Positions 54,312-64,000 of a DNA stretch of 64,000 nucleotides are shown piece after piece. The DNA is from Tribonema minus (taxonomy: Eukaryota > Sar > Xanthophyceae > Tribonematales > Tribonemataceae): positions 62,001 through 126,000 of the forward strand of contig JAFCMP010000004.1 in assembly GCA_017506865.1 (NCBI GenBank). The letters run 5' to 3'. A program made the translations under genes and the position numbers. How positions within the stretch are numbered: the stretch's first letter is position 1; the number at the start of each line of letters is the position of its first letter. Under the pieces are notes generated by a model that did no database searches, was not told the DNA's origin, and worked only from the letters and a program-made list of their open reading frames with translations.

Positions 54312-57300
54312 ATGGAGCCTCAGGAGGAGGATGCCGGGGCGAGAAACAACCTGGAGGCAGTGGCGGCGGCACAAGGCGAGCAGCAGCGGCACCCACATCT
54401 GCTGGCTCCCGTCGAAGGCCAGCAGCAGCAACAGCAGCAGCGGCCGAGCTTATGGGAGACAATATTGAAGTCTGCTCTGCTGTATATAGCATTCAGCCTC
54501 TTCACACGCCACCATATGGCCAAGTCAGTGGCCCAGCAGCGGGCACAGATGGAAGCCGTGGACCCCGATGCTCTCGCAGAGCAGGCGCTCGCCCCTCTTT
54601 CAGTGGAGGAGGTCGATGTCTCGCCTCTCAAGGAGTTCTTTGGCGTACAATCCAAGCGACTGCCGCAGTTCCCGGAGTATGATGCGAGGGGGAGGCCGCT
54701 GCCGCTGCAGCGCTGCACTTTCAAGCCTGGTCAGGTGAGGGTGTCAATTCAATCACGCATTAGTGACACGTTGCAGAGCAGCAACGCAGCATTGTATCAC
54801 AGTGACTTCCAGCTGCCTCATAATCTAGATGACGAAAAACAAGAAACACCGAGTGGATGACACGTTTGTTGCTGATGTGTTGGTGATGTTGGCATCTGCT
54901 TTTGTCGCTTTGTGTATGCTTTCCTGCTGCTCAAGAGTGCCGCAAAGTATGTAGCGGAATACGCCAACAGCTGCCAGATTTGCAGCCACAGCTAATAGCA
55001 CCGCTGCCTTTGATTGCATGACCATGCCGGTTGTGATGGTGTCTCTGTGTTACTAGCAGGGACCTTTGGCCCCCCACCTCAGTGTATACAAACAAACACA
55101 GCATCATGACGCATGACGTCATGCCATGTTGTTGTCCACATCCACTGCCAGGTGATGGACCTATACGTATACAAACAAGAGGGCGCCAACGGCACAGCCG
55201 CCGCCTCACACAAAGACGCACTCGCTTCAGGCGAGCTCCTGTGGCTGGAGAAGGGCCTGACCTTTGACTGGCAGCCCAGCAATACCCGCCAAAAGGACGC
55301 AACCATCCCCCTATCACCAACGCTCGCCAACAACGGCTCCGCATGGGCCCACATATTCCTCACCAAAGCGGGCGTGAGCCCGGACCCGCGGCACCCCACG
55401 CACCGCCCCCCGGATGTGACGCACGTTGTGCATCAGCTAAACACGTATCGGCCTCTGCCGAAGGCGCGCAAGGCGCGGAACTTGCTGGCCAAGGGGGGGA
55501 AGGGGGGTGGGGTGGAGGAGGAGCAGGGGGAGGGGGAGCGGCGGGAGGGCGAAATAGGCAACTTCTGGAAGCCTACGCTGGCGATACAGCTGGTGGACAT
55601 GACGGCCGACTTTCAGCGCAACCACATTCCGGCCGTGTTTGCGGAGGATATTAAGTTCCACGCCGCGACCGGCAACTACTACCCCATCGTCGTCGTCAAT
55701 GAGTTCTGGCTGCAGACGAAGCACTACACGGCGCTCAACGCGACCGCGCCCGCAGCAGCGCTCGCCATGAGCTACCGCCCCGTGGGCCTCGGCAAGTGGC
55801 AGATCATGAGCCAGCTGGCGCGGCAGTGGCGCACGCGCGCGCGCATGGGGCTGCAGAGCGAGAGCGAAACCGACTCGATTGTGGACATGCTGGGGGACAC
55901 GTCGCCGTGGCTGCTGGTGCTGACGTTCCTCATCTCCGCACTGCACTCCATCTTTGACTTTCTCGCGTTCAAGAGCGACGTCAGCTTCTGGCGCAAGCGG
56001 CGCTCGCTGGAGGGCCTGAGCGTGCGCTCCATGGTAGTCAACTGCTTCTTCCAGATAGTCATCACGCTGTACCTGTTTGACAACGAGACGTCCTACCTGA
56101 TTCTTGTCAGCAGTGCGGTGGGGCTGGCCATTGAGCTGTGGAAGGTGAGCTTCTGGCGCTGCATGCGCGCTCTAACCCGAGAGCTAGGGTTTGTCAGGCG
56201 AAGGCTCAGCGCATGACGGGGACTGTGGATGATGTGAATTAGTTGTGAAGAGAGAGATGCCAGAGCGTGCCTTGTCATGGCAGTTTGCCAGCCAACCTCG
56301 AAGTCAGTGAGCAGACTTCAAGTCAATGATTTGGCATACACACGTTGGCACCCCTTCCTCCGCACCCTTCAACACACGCGCAGCTGTCTCACATCGCACA
56401 CCGTCCCCAATCTACCGCCATCGCTACGCTATTGTTGCTGCAGCTTGGGAAGGCGTTCTCTGCCAAGTGCGAGTGGGCCCCTGGGCGCCTCTTGCCGAGC
56501 ATCACCATGACCGCGTCAGCCAGCTACGCCAAGTCGGAGACGCGGCGGCACGACGAAACTGCCACTTCTCACCTCCTGTTTGTTGTGGTGCCGCTGGTGG
56601 TGGGGTACACTGCGTACAGCCTGGTGCAGCGGGAGCACAGGGGGTGGTACAGCTGGGTGCTCAACAGCCTCACGGGGTTTGTATGTGAGTGCTCCTGCTG
56701 TGACTCTGACTCTGACTTGACCTGTTGCCACCTGAATCGAGCTACCAGAGCAGGGTGCTCAAGAGCCTCATGGCTTCGTATATGAGTGGTCCTGCTACAA
56801 CTCTGACTCTGACTTTGAACTGTCGCCTAGTAACCCTATACAGGCTTGAGGGCTGGTATGTATCTGAGCGTGCTTGCGGTGACCCCGACTCTGACTCTGA
56901 CTCTAGCTGCCATCACGGCGCTGCTGGTTGGCGCCACTTTTGCAGCAGTTTGTTGCATACTACGCATGTAGAGGAACATTGACCGTGGCAGTGTGTTGAA
57001 TGAGCGTGTTGAGTGGATGTCGTGAAGCAGATACATGGCATCACATTGGGACAGGCCTTTCACGATGAGTTTTGAACTCCATGCTTGTGGAGCAAATATG
57101 TGTCTAACAGCATTCTTATGTGATACTCGTAGGTGCATCATAGTTGATGCAGCATCAGAGGGTGGCATTGCTGAGTTTTGGGCGTCTTCTTTCAGCAGCA
57201 ATAATGGCATTTACCAGTACAAACTAACCTTCACATCCGGCAATCAGACTTACATTTCTTGCTGTGCTGTTCCTCCGCTGCTTCTCATGTGCTGCTGTGC

Positions 57301-60300
57301 TGGGTTTTCATGGGGGCGTTGTTATCCTTTGGTGTCGCATCTCTTCGCCATCAGACATGTGAGTGAGGACAATGTGTGCAGACTCCATCCATCTGGCTGG
57401 GTATGAATGTTCATGGTATACCTACGGTAACGCGTAGCCGCTTCTCTCAGACAGCAGTACGGCGGTTTTTTTTTTCCAGTTTCCTCGACCACAGGGCATA
57501 CGGCGGTGTGATTATTGCAGCTTTGCATTCCTGTACAAGCTCAGGCGTGCAGCACGTGTTGTGAGCGTGTGACACTAACGATAAGCCCAAGCGCCACATG
57601 GCGCACTGCATGGTAGGTAAGGTAGCCTTGCATGCCCATCGCAATTTCTATTGCAACTTCATAAGGATGTACCCATTGCAACCGCAAGAGGTTGGGTCAT
57701 CTTGTTCATCAGCGGATCCATTAGTGACCAGTGCATCTCGTGGGCACTGTTTTATGTTGGCCATGCTCGCCATTATTGCTCTTTGTTGCATGTTTGCACT
57801 GCTGTCAGTGATACCTGTCATCTATTTGCATCGCATCATGTCACAGCTGTAAATGCATTACTGGTGTTGCAGGTTTGGGTTCATCGCGATGACCCCTCAG
57901 CTGTTCATCAACTACAAGGTCAGTGCCTGTGGCTTACTTTGCCTTGAAGGCTGCATTTGAACCTTAACACTGTAGGTAAACATAGTTTGAAGTATGCATC
58001 CTTTGTAACAACACTCATGTGGATACATGCTTATGTTGATGTATACTACTTCCCCCGTTTTAAGTAGGGCACCGGCACTGTTGGTGCTGCCTGCGTTAAG
58101 TGAGACTTTGACATCTAGAAATCTTCATGTTGAAGTGCAGCACGCTCGTCAGGTGTGGCCTTAGTGCAACTGTGAGTGAAAGGGTAGGGCAGGTATGTAG
58201 GGTTAGGGTTAGTTGATTAGGGTTATGGCAGGTAGTAGTGATTATGTGGCTGTGGCCTAAGTGCAATAATGCATGGCAGGTCACGGAAGGTGTGTAGGGT
58301 TAGGGTTAGGGTTAGCTAATCCTCAGGACAGGGCAGGTGTGTGCTAAGAGATGCTTCCGCATGAATGACCTGGGCATTCGAAGCTCCTGGCAATGCAAGC
58401 ATAGTTGAGGTTCTACACCTAGGAAAGGGTCCATAATTAGAATCAAGTACCTGAATGGCTTGAATTCATGCCGAATAATTGCTTGTATGCGGATTCTATG
58501 TGCAAAATGCTTGCTTGCTGGTGAAATCCTGACTGATGAATCAGTGATGGTCCATTAAAATCTGCTGCGGCAGAGTGCTGCTGCTACCAGTTTGATGTCC
58601 CAAAATATGTGCATGTACCCACTTTCGATAGGGCATTATGGGGCCATGTTATTTCTCGCACTTGTGCTGCCTGCTTGGCGGAGCTCAGAGTGCAAAGCGC
58701 ATAGTATGTATGTTCACCAAAAGGCTAAAGTTCAGGTCTAGCAGGGTTACATGGTGTTAAGGCGGCAAGTCACCTTAGGGTTAGGGTTAGGGTTAGGGTT
58801 AGGGTTAAATTAGGGTTAGGGTTGGTCAACCGCATTTGTGTGCTCGGGCCTGAAGGATACAAAAGCTTGTGGGTTGCTATGTACGGACAGGGGCTTGACT
58901 TTTACTCTACCTCCAGCCTTAGTCCAGCGCCAACCCCAAATGGTGCATAATGCTCTCATTTCCCACATGCACAGCTGCTGCAAGCTGAATTGAAGTACTT
59001 TTGAAACCGATAGTTGCAGTAGATTGACACTTCAGAACGTGTCGTGTAGATCGATACTGCTGGGTTTCTTTGAGTGACCACAAGTTGAAGTTATGCACCT
59101 TGCTGATTTAGTGACAAGATCAGCGCGATTGCCTGCTGATATCGTGCCCCCTGTGCTGCTTGTTGTGCAGTTGAAGAGTGTGGCCCACCTGCCCTGGCGG
59201 ACTATGGTGTACAAGAGTCTGAACACGTTCATCGACGACTGCTTCGCGTGAGTCACGAGTCAGGGGTCATGAGTCACCTGGTGTTCATGCCTGCGCCCCT
59301 CCAAGTGTTTAGAGCTGTTGTATAGAATGTGGTGTGTTGCATGGTGGACACATGTATGCACTGCTAACTGTTGAGCGTCAGTTCAATACACTTCACATCG
59401 CCTTTGCAGAACTGCAGTGGTGTTGTCACATATCATGGCCACTTCGGTTAGCTATTACTGCATATGTAGGGTGAGAGCTATGCGCCTATTCACTCCATGG
59501 GTAGAGCGGTGGTTTTCTCACTGATGAGTGCTATAGACCCTTGTGCAGAAAAGAGGTGCCGCTTTCCAGCGGAGATGCAGCTGTAAAGTTCTTTAACATT
59601 TCCTGAGACATGCTGTTGCCCCCCATTTGATTGATTATCGAGTTGCATCATGCTGTAGCCTCACTTGCTTTCTACGGATCCAGATTCTCAGCGTATGTGC
59701 CCTGGGTGCTGTTCTCGTGACACCATTAATTTCATCACTGCTAATCCTATTTCAGATGCCCTTCACCCCAACTTGCACGCTTTCACCCACACCCCGGTGC
59801 CTGTGTCCAGGTTTATTATCAAGATGCCTTGGATGCACCGCCTGGCCTGCTTCCGAGATGACATCATCTTCTTCGTTTACTTGTACCAGCGGTGGGCGTA
59901 TAGGACAGACTACTCTCGCGTCAACGAGTATGGCCAAGTCATGGTGCCCAAGCCCGAACAGGTAAGGGTGAGGGGTGAACTTAAAATTGAAGTTGAGGGC
60001 ATACATCAGGCAGACAAAGCTCGTGTGAATCTGTGTTCCGGGATGTGAATCAGCATTTCATATACACTTTTAGTCTGGTGCAACGGCGGTAGGTGATTAG
60101 AGCTATTGTCAGCAAAGTCAAGGGTGTCTGTGGTTCAATCTGTCAAGCACACACAAATGCTTGTGATCATACTTCAAGGGCATGTGTTCCGTGAAACATG
60201 CCAATTCTTACTGCATCACACAGTGAGGAAGCATCACATCAATGGGAGAGCAAGATTGAGCCTGACGGGCTGTGCAGCACTCACACACCTTCACAAATCA

Positions 60301-60763
60301 AATCAGATGTGCAGATCTGTCACAAATTCTTCGGAGGTTCAGGTCAGGTTCTTAGCTTTCTCGCTGCCACCGTGCAACGCTTGCCAACACGCTCCTCCCA
60401 TTGTATGTGACTGTTATTTATTATTCAAGGCACTGAATCCCCGTTCAACCCCTAGTCTACCCCACTCGTGGCACTGTTGCCAGGGGGTAGAGCATCACCA
60501 TGACTTCATGTCGCCAAATCCATCACAGCATGTGATTTCCGCCACTTTCTCAGCCAATGCTGCATTGCGCTCGTCCAACAATGCAATCTGTTGCTGCATC
60601 TGGTGCTCGGTCTTCACAGGAAGCAGAGCTCACAGCGACCACCGAATCCATGGAGCCGAATGGTATGCCAGCGCCGGCACAAGCACAGCCAGCAGCTGCG
60701 GCCGCGTTGCCGGCAGAATCTGTGAATGAGCCGGTGAAAGCCGCAGCTGAACAGAGCAGATAG
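54312..60763 (+). CDS. CLPTM1: CLPTM1 (cleft lip and palate transmembrane protein 1) family
   Basis: Seven exons: 54312-54734, 55152-56144, 56444 to 56680 or 56684, 57873-57918, 59171-59247, 59811-59961, 60620-60763. It encodes about 620 residues. The order matches human CLPTM1: an N-terminal membrane span, a large lumenal domain (VMDLYVYKQEGANG, PTLAIQLVDMTADF, YYPIVVVNEFWLQTKHY), then membrane helices (WLLVLTFLISALHSIFDFLA, FKSDVSFWRKRRSLEGLSVR), EHRGWYSWVLNSL, FGFIAMTPQLFINYK, LKSVAHLPWRTMVYKSLNTF, FRDDIIFFVYLYQRWAYR and an Ala/Pro/Glu-rich tail. In animals CLPTM1 is an ER protein that retains GABA-A receptors; related proteins act as lipid scramblases. Exons 3 and 4 do not join in phase, so a small exon is probably missing. 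The in-frame ATG at 54291 is less likely. Confidence 0.92.
56655..56905. repeat. Repeated end of CLPTM1 exon 3
   Basis: The exon end and following intron (GGGTGCTCAACAGCCTCACG, then TTTGTATGTGAGTGCTCCTG, then repeated GACTCT units) recur at 56752-56827 (GGGTGCTCAAGAGCCTCATG, then TTCGTATATGAGTGGTCCTG, then ACTCTGACTCTGAC). They recur more faintly at about 56849-56905. The GACTCT units occur in all three. Confidence 0.9.
58195..58315. repeat. Two interstitial TTAGGG runs in CLPTM1 intron 4
   Basis: Short TAGGGTTAGGGTTAG runs at about 58198-58212 and 58295-58315 sit in a duplicated context (GGCAGGT, GTGTAGGG) about 95 bp apart. Confidence 0.8.
58775..58824. repeat. Longest interstitial telomere-like (TTAGGG) array
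   Basis: About seven TTAGGG units, interrupted once by AAA, lie in CLPTM1 intron 4. This is the longest such run in the window. Confidence 0.95.
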
Positions 60764-62039
60764 CCTTCAGCCATGACATTCAAGACGGAACGCTCTTTGA
60801 GGTTACTGATACAGGTACGCAATGGATGAGCTCTACATGTCACATTTTGGCCCATCGAAGTTCAAAGATAATTTATGTTGTATGCGTTGAGCCACAATTC
60901 TGAGTATACATGTCCGTGAATTTCCATCAACCGGCACACAGCAGCGCCCGGCTATAAGCTCCATCCAACTACATAGTGTTGCATGCTGCAAGAATCCATT
61001 CTTATGTTTGCGTACAGTTTGTCTCCTGACGGGAGCACTTTTGTGATGAACTTTGGCTGGAGCAACATTGCCGTGCAACTTCAATGCCATGCCTGTTCGT
61101 TTTCTGCAGGGACAGCACCAGTGAGCTGACAAAGTTGCAACAAAAATGCGTGAAATTGTTCCAGCACGCCATAGTACTGAGATCTGTCCGTTCTTAGTGT
61201 TTTGCACATGGTCTCACAGAACCAAGCCCACTTTACGTAATCAAGCCCACCTTTTATAGTGTTTCGCGCATGGTCTCACAAAACCAAGCCCACCTTGGAT
61301 CTTCTGTAATCAAGATCAAGAGCACTGACGTCTGTTCTGATGCCGGTGCATGCATTTGACGTCTCAGGCACCGTGGAGCGCTGACACCAGATGACATGAC
61401 ACTGCCTCACGAGAACATGTCAACTGCCACAAGCCGTTGAGCGATGCCACACGATGCAGACCATCTCAGTGCTCAGGCTGACACAGCTGCCAGACCTGCC
61501 AGGTCCCCGCGTTGCGCTTCCGTTGCACACACGTTACGTCGTCCATCACACACACAATGCCGCTGGCAATGCAAACTTGAGTGAACTTGAGCAACTGCAG
61601 AGCGCGACTGTTGAGGTTTTGCGTGTTTGCATATATGATAGGTATGCTCGTCCTGCGTCACACCGCACACTGCCCACATGCTGCCAAGCAGCCGCAAGTG
61701 CCAAAATTACTTCACTTGCTGATGCAGACTGACATCTACATGTAGGCCACATGAACTGATGCCATCCAAAGCATGTTGTGCATTGATTGCAGTGCTTATG
61801 TCATGTGGTACCAATGTGGCATGTCGTGGCTTCAGGCGCCATGCTGATTGGAAGGCATCATGCAAAGCCATACATAGGAGTTTGGAACCTGCCTCCCATG
61901 ATATGCATGCCTCGGAACGGCAATAACATGGTCACACATGCACCGACAGAACAGAACAGGACAAAAGTAACAGTTGCTGCAGCCACGTCAATGAACGGCG
62001 ATGTGTTTATTTAAGGGCAACGACGACTGACATCTAGAC
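60764..62039. other. Convergent spacer
   Basis: This lies between the CLPTM1 stop and the end of a minus-strand gene. It includes the 61194-61296 tandem repeat. No other gene or RNA was recognised. Confidence 0.5.
61194..61296. repeat. Tandem repeat, period about 62 bp
   Basis: Two copies share GTGTTT(T/C)GC, CATGGTCTCACA and AACCAAGCCCAC(C/T)TT. A third partial AATCAAGCCCACCTT lies between them. Confidence 0.9.
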
Positions 62040-62540
62040 TTATGGCAATCCTTTGCCATCCTCTGCTGCCTTTTCTTTATCTGGTCGTTTTGCTCCTCTC
62101 CGGCGCTTGTGTTTAGCTCCCCCTGCACTTGCAGCTGCTCTAGCCGCTGCGGCCACATCAGAGGCCTCCTTGTGTGCGCGCTTCTTTGCAGTTTTTCTGC
62201 AGTACTGCTCCTGCATGGCTGCCACTTGCGCCTTGAAGGCATCGCTATCCTGTAAGCTGACCTGTGACGTGTGAAAATATACAAAACACAACAGCATCAA
62301 GACCCTTGTTACTGGAATTGCCACCACCTCAAGGAAAATTGATACAGATACTACGTTTTTACGCATGCACAGGGCCGCACTTCAGCAATGCTGCGTACAT
62401 GAACATGGCATTAGGATGCTTTGCTTCAATTGGCGTTGGCGGCGTGCGTGGCGATCGCCTTGCACGAGCCATTTGTCGCTGCTTGTCGACGTACAGTCGA
62501 CAGCGCGAGGCTGCTGCGCCCTGATGCACCCATCCAACAC
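62040..62540 (-). CDS. Unrecognised basic protein, last two exons
   Basis: Two exons (62540-62371 and 62261-62040) join in phase: AKHPNAMFMYAALLKCGP to VSLQDSDAFKAQVAAMQEQY. The tail is strongly basic (KHKRRRGAKRPDKEKAAEDG) and Ala-rich, typical of nucleolar or chromatin proteins. A preceding exon may lie at 62810-63069 (starting MATAVSCSQKLQTLLQINLK) and would join in phase at a Gly codon, but its sequence is less convincing. The family is not recognised. Confidence 0.5.
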
Positions 62541-63069
62541 CTGTCAAAGGCGCGATGCTGTGCAATGACATGCAGCTCAAAGGAACGAAGCTGTGAGGCC
62601 GATGGAGGTCTCTTGCCTCAGTGTTGACAGTACACGGATAGTTACGGTACGTGATCAGTGCTCACTACAGATGGTGGCTGCTTTGGCAGTGCGAAATGCG
62701 TGGCCCTCTACAAGCTGCAGGTACCGTTTCAGCAATTATGTAAAGCGAGTCGGATTTGCTTTCTGTTGCATCACGAGCTGTGCATGTGCGATGCACTCAC
62801 TGCTTCAGACCCTGAAAGGTGGCAGTGCTTAGCTCTGCATGGCCAGCTGCGTGGCAAAGCGTCATCATACACGCTCTCCGCTCCTCTCTACCATCCCAAT
62901 GTGAGCGTATGCATTGCCCCCGTAGGACATCGTTGATTGATTGCTCAGGAACGGGGCTCGCTGTCTGCAGCGTTATCCCATTCACTAGTTTTGCATCTGA
63001 TTCCAATGACTTGAGGTTGATTTGCAGCAGAGTTTGCAGCTTTTGACTGCAAGAAACTGCAGTTGCCAT

Positions 63070-64000
63070 TCAATGGTACTGTTATTGTGGCGACTATCAC
63101 TACGATCTTTTGATTCGTTTTCATCAAAGGTGCGCCTGTGGCACCGCGAACGATGGTACTTGCAGAAGCCACCACTTGAACCCAGATGTGGGTCCTTGAG
63201 TAACCGCACACACTGCACTGCAATCTTTGTCGTGGAAATAACGTGCTAGTGCCCGATGAAACCGCCCAGATTCATTCACATGATGTCATATCTGGAGAGG
63301 AAATTTGCGACAGGTGGTATCGGGCTGCACGTGTCACTACACTATAATACTTGTAGGCAAAGCCTATGGGCCTGCGAGCGAAGCTGACGTGATCTGTGCC
63401 GGCCCATAACCTCCGGTTAATCCTGCTCTGATGTTAAAGCTGGTGTGTTTCAGAATCACTACCTCATTGAAAAACTTTGAAATGATACAGCAACCAACTA
63501 CAGGTACTAGTACACTATAGTGTGGGGGACAGTCGCTTGCGGATGCTTTGTTGAGGGTGATATGGGGGGCCCGGTGAACCACCGTCCCGCTCATCAAGGA
63601 GGCGATGCTTTGCTTAGTTATATAGCCTTTCTTTCTAGCGTCAGCGCCTGGCGCCCAGTGACTCCCTCTGCTTATCTTTATGATATCGGGGTTCACGTAG
63701 ATAGCTACAATCTCCAGTTCAGGGCCCATCATGGTAAGGGCCTGCATGAACACTTTGAGATGGAGTCTGCGTGGAGCTGGGTGGCCCTAAGACGGGTCTG
63801 CCTGTGGGGGGAGAGTCTTGTAGCTTTGTTTGGTATCCCTGCTAGTATGTGGGGGACAGTCGCTTGCGGTTGCTTTGTTGGGGGTGATGTGGGGGGCGGG
63901 GTGTGGTGTGCAAGCTTTGCATGCTACATCCAAGAGTGAGAACAAGGCGACACACCTACAACATGGCATTTCCCCAGCCACAAGTGGAATATGATAAAAG
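63070..64000. other. Window end, repeat-bearing region without clear gene
   Basis: A 129-codon minus-strand ORF (63364-63753) overlaps a directly repeated segment and has no recognised domain. Because the segment is repeated and lies at the window edge, it may belong to an interspersed repeat family. Confidence 0.4.
63521..63904. repeat. Direct repeat of about 57 bp, spacing 327 bp
   Basis: TGTGGGGGACAGTCGCTTGC starts at 63521 and again at 63848. It is followed in both by GGATGCTTTGTTGAGGGTGA-like sequence and a G-run. It could be the ends or repeat units of a mobile element, but no element type can be assigned. Confidence 0.85.

Noticed and set aside
59495-59520. tRNA-like A-box (CCATGGGTAGAGCGGTGG) in CLPTM1 intron 5
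   Set aside because: No matching B-box, anticodon arm or acceptor stem could be built downstream; at best a tRNA-derived relic.
62658-62936. Plus-strand ORF of 92 residues near the basic-protein gene
   Set aside because: It has no domain or splice support, and overlaps a minus-strand frame that can be spliced in phase.

Overview
The window looks like nuclear DNA of a green alga (chlorophyte). Genes are intron-rich with GT-AG introns, and exons are clearly more GC-rich than introns. The gene set mixes plant-lineage families (a CCT-domain regulator, a chloroplast LHC-like protein, a PPR-like protein) with families kept in flagellated algae and animals but not in flowering plants (a FAM227-type protein, a U7 snRNP LSm11-type protein). 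Short TTAGGG/CCCTAA runs are scattered through introns and spacers. No bacterial operon, rRNA gene, convincing tRNA or CRISPR array was seen. The species cannot be fixed from the sequence; a Chlamydomonadales-type alga is an inference. Exons were built by hand from splice sites and reading-frame continuity, so all gene models are predictions.

Layout from left to right: the 3' end of an unrecognised Ser/Gly-rich gene (+, 1-1217); a bicupin protein (-, 3257-5509); a GH37 trehalase (-, 6080-8794); an LHC-like plastid protein (-, 9823-11031); a PPR-like protein (-) divergent from a PIG-F-like GPI-anchor protein (+) at 11578-13775; NADH-cytochrome b5 reductase (+, 14407-16554); an unrecognised protein (-) divergent from acetyl-CoA synthetase (+) at 17657-27317; a PDZ/IQ/zinc-ribbon protein (-) divergent from a FAM227-type protein (+) at 27753-37525; protein-L-isoaspartate methyltransferase (-) divergent from a calcineurin-B-like protein (+) at 38750-44037; an LSm11-type protein (-) divergent from a basic hypothetical protein (+) at 45038-48238; a CCT-domain protein (-, 50799-53147); an unrecognised exon (-, 53637-53939); CLPTM1 (+, 54312-60763); and a basic unrecognised protein (-, from 62040). 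These are unrelated housekeeping, metabolic, plastid, RNA-processing and ciliary functions; nothing suggests a pathway cluster. Four or five pairs are head to head, some only 125-165 bp apart, so shared promoters are likely.

The most striking feature belongs to no single gene. Many introns and several 3' flanks hold decayed, same-strand tandem copies of the neighbouring exon edge, including the splice site and some intron sequence, with periods of about 50 to 225 bp. I found this at about a dozen exon boundaries or gene ends in six genes. In the clearest case (FAM227-like, 36355-37240) one intron carries extra copies of both its upstream exon end and its downstream exon start. Many copies keep the GT or AG. 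This points to repeated tandem duplication of exon-intron borders as a route of intron growth and a possible source of alternative splice sites. Also notable are a roughly 325-bp foldback in an acetyl-CoA synthetase intron, a GAAGTT-rich motif near 5' splice sites, and an N-terminal protist-type motif joined to the LSm11 domain.
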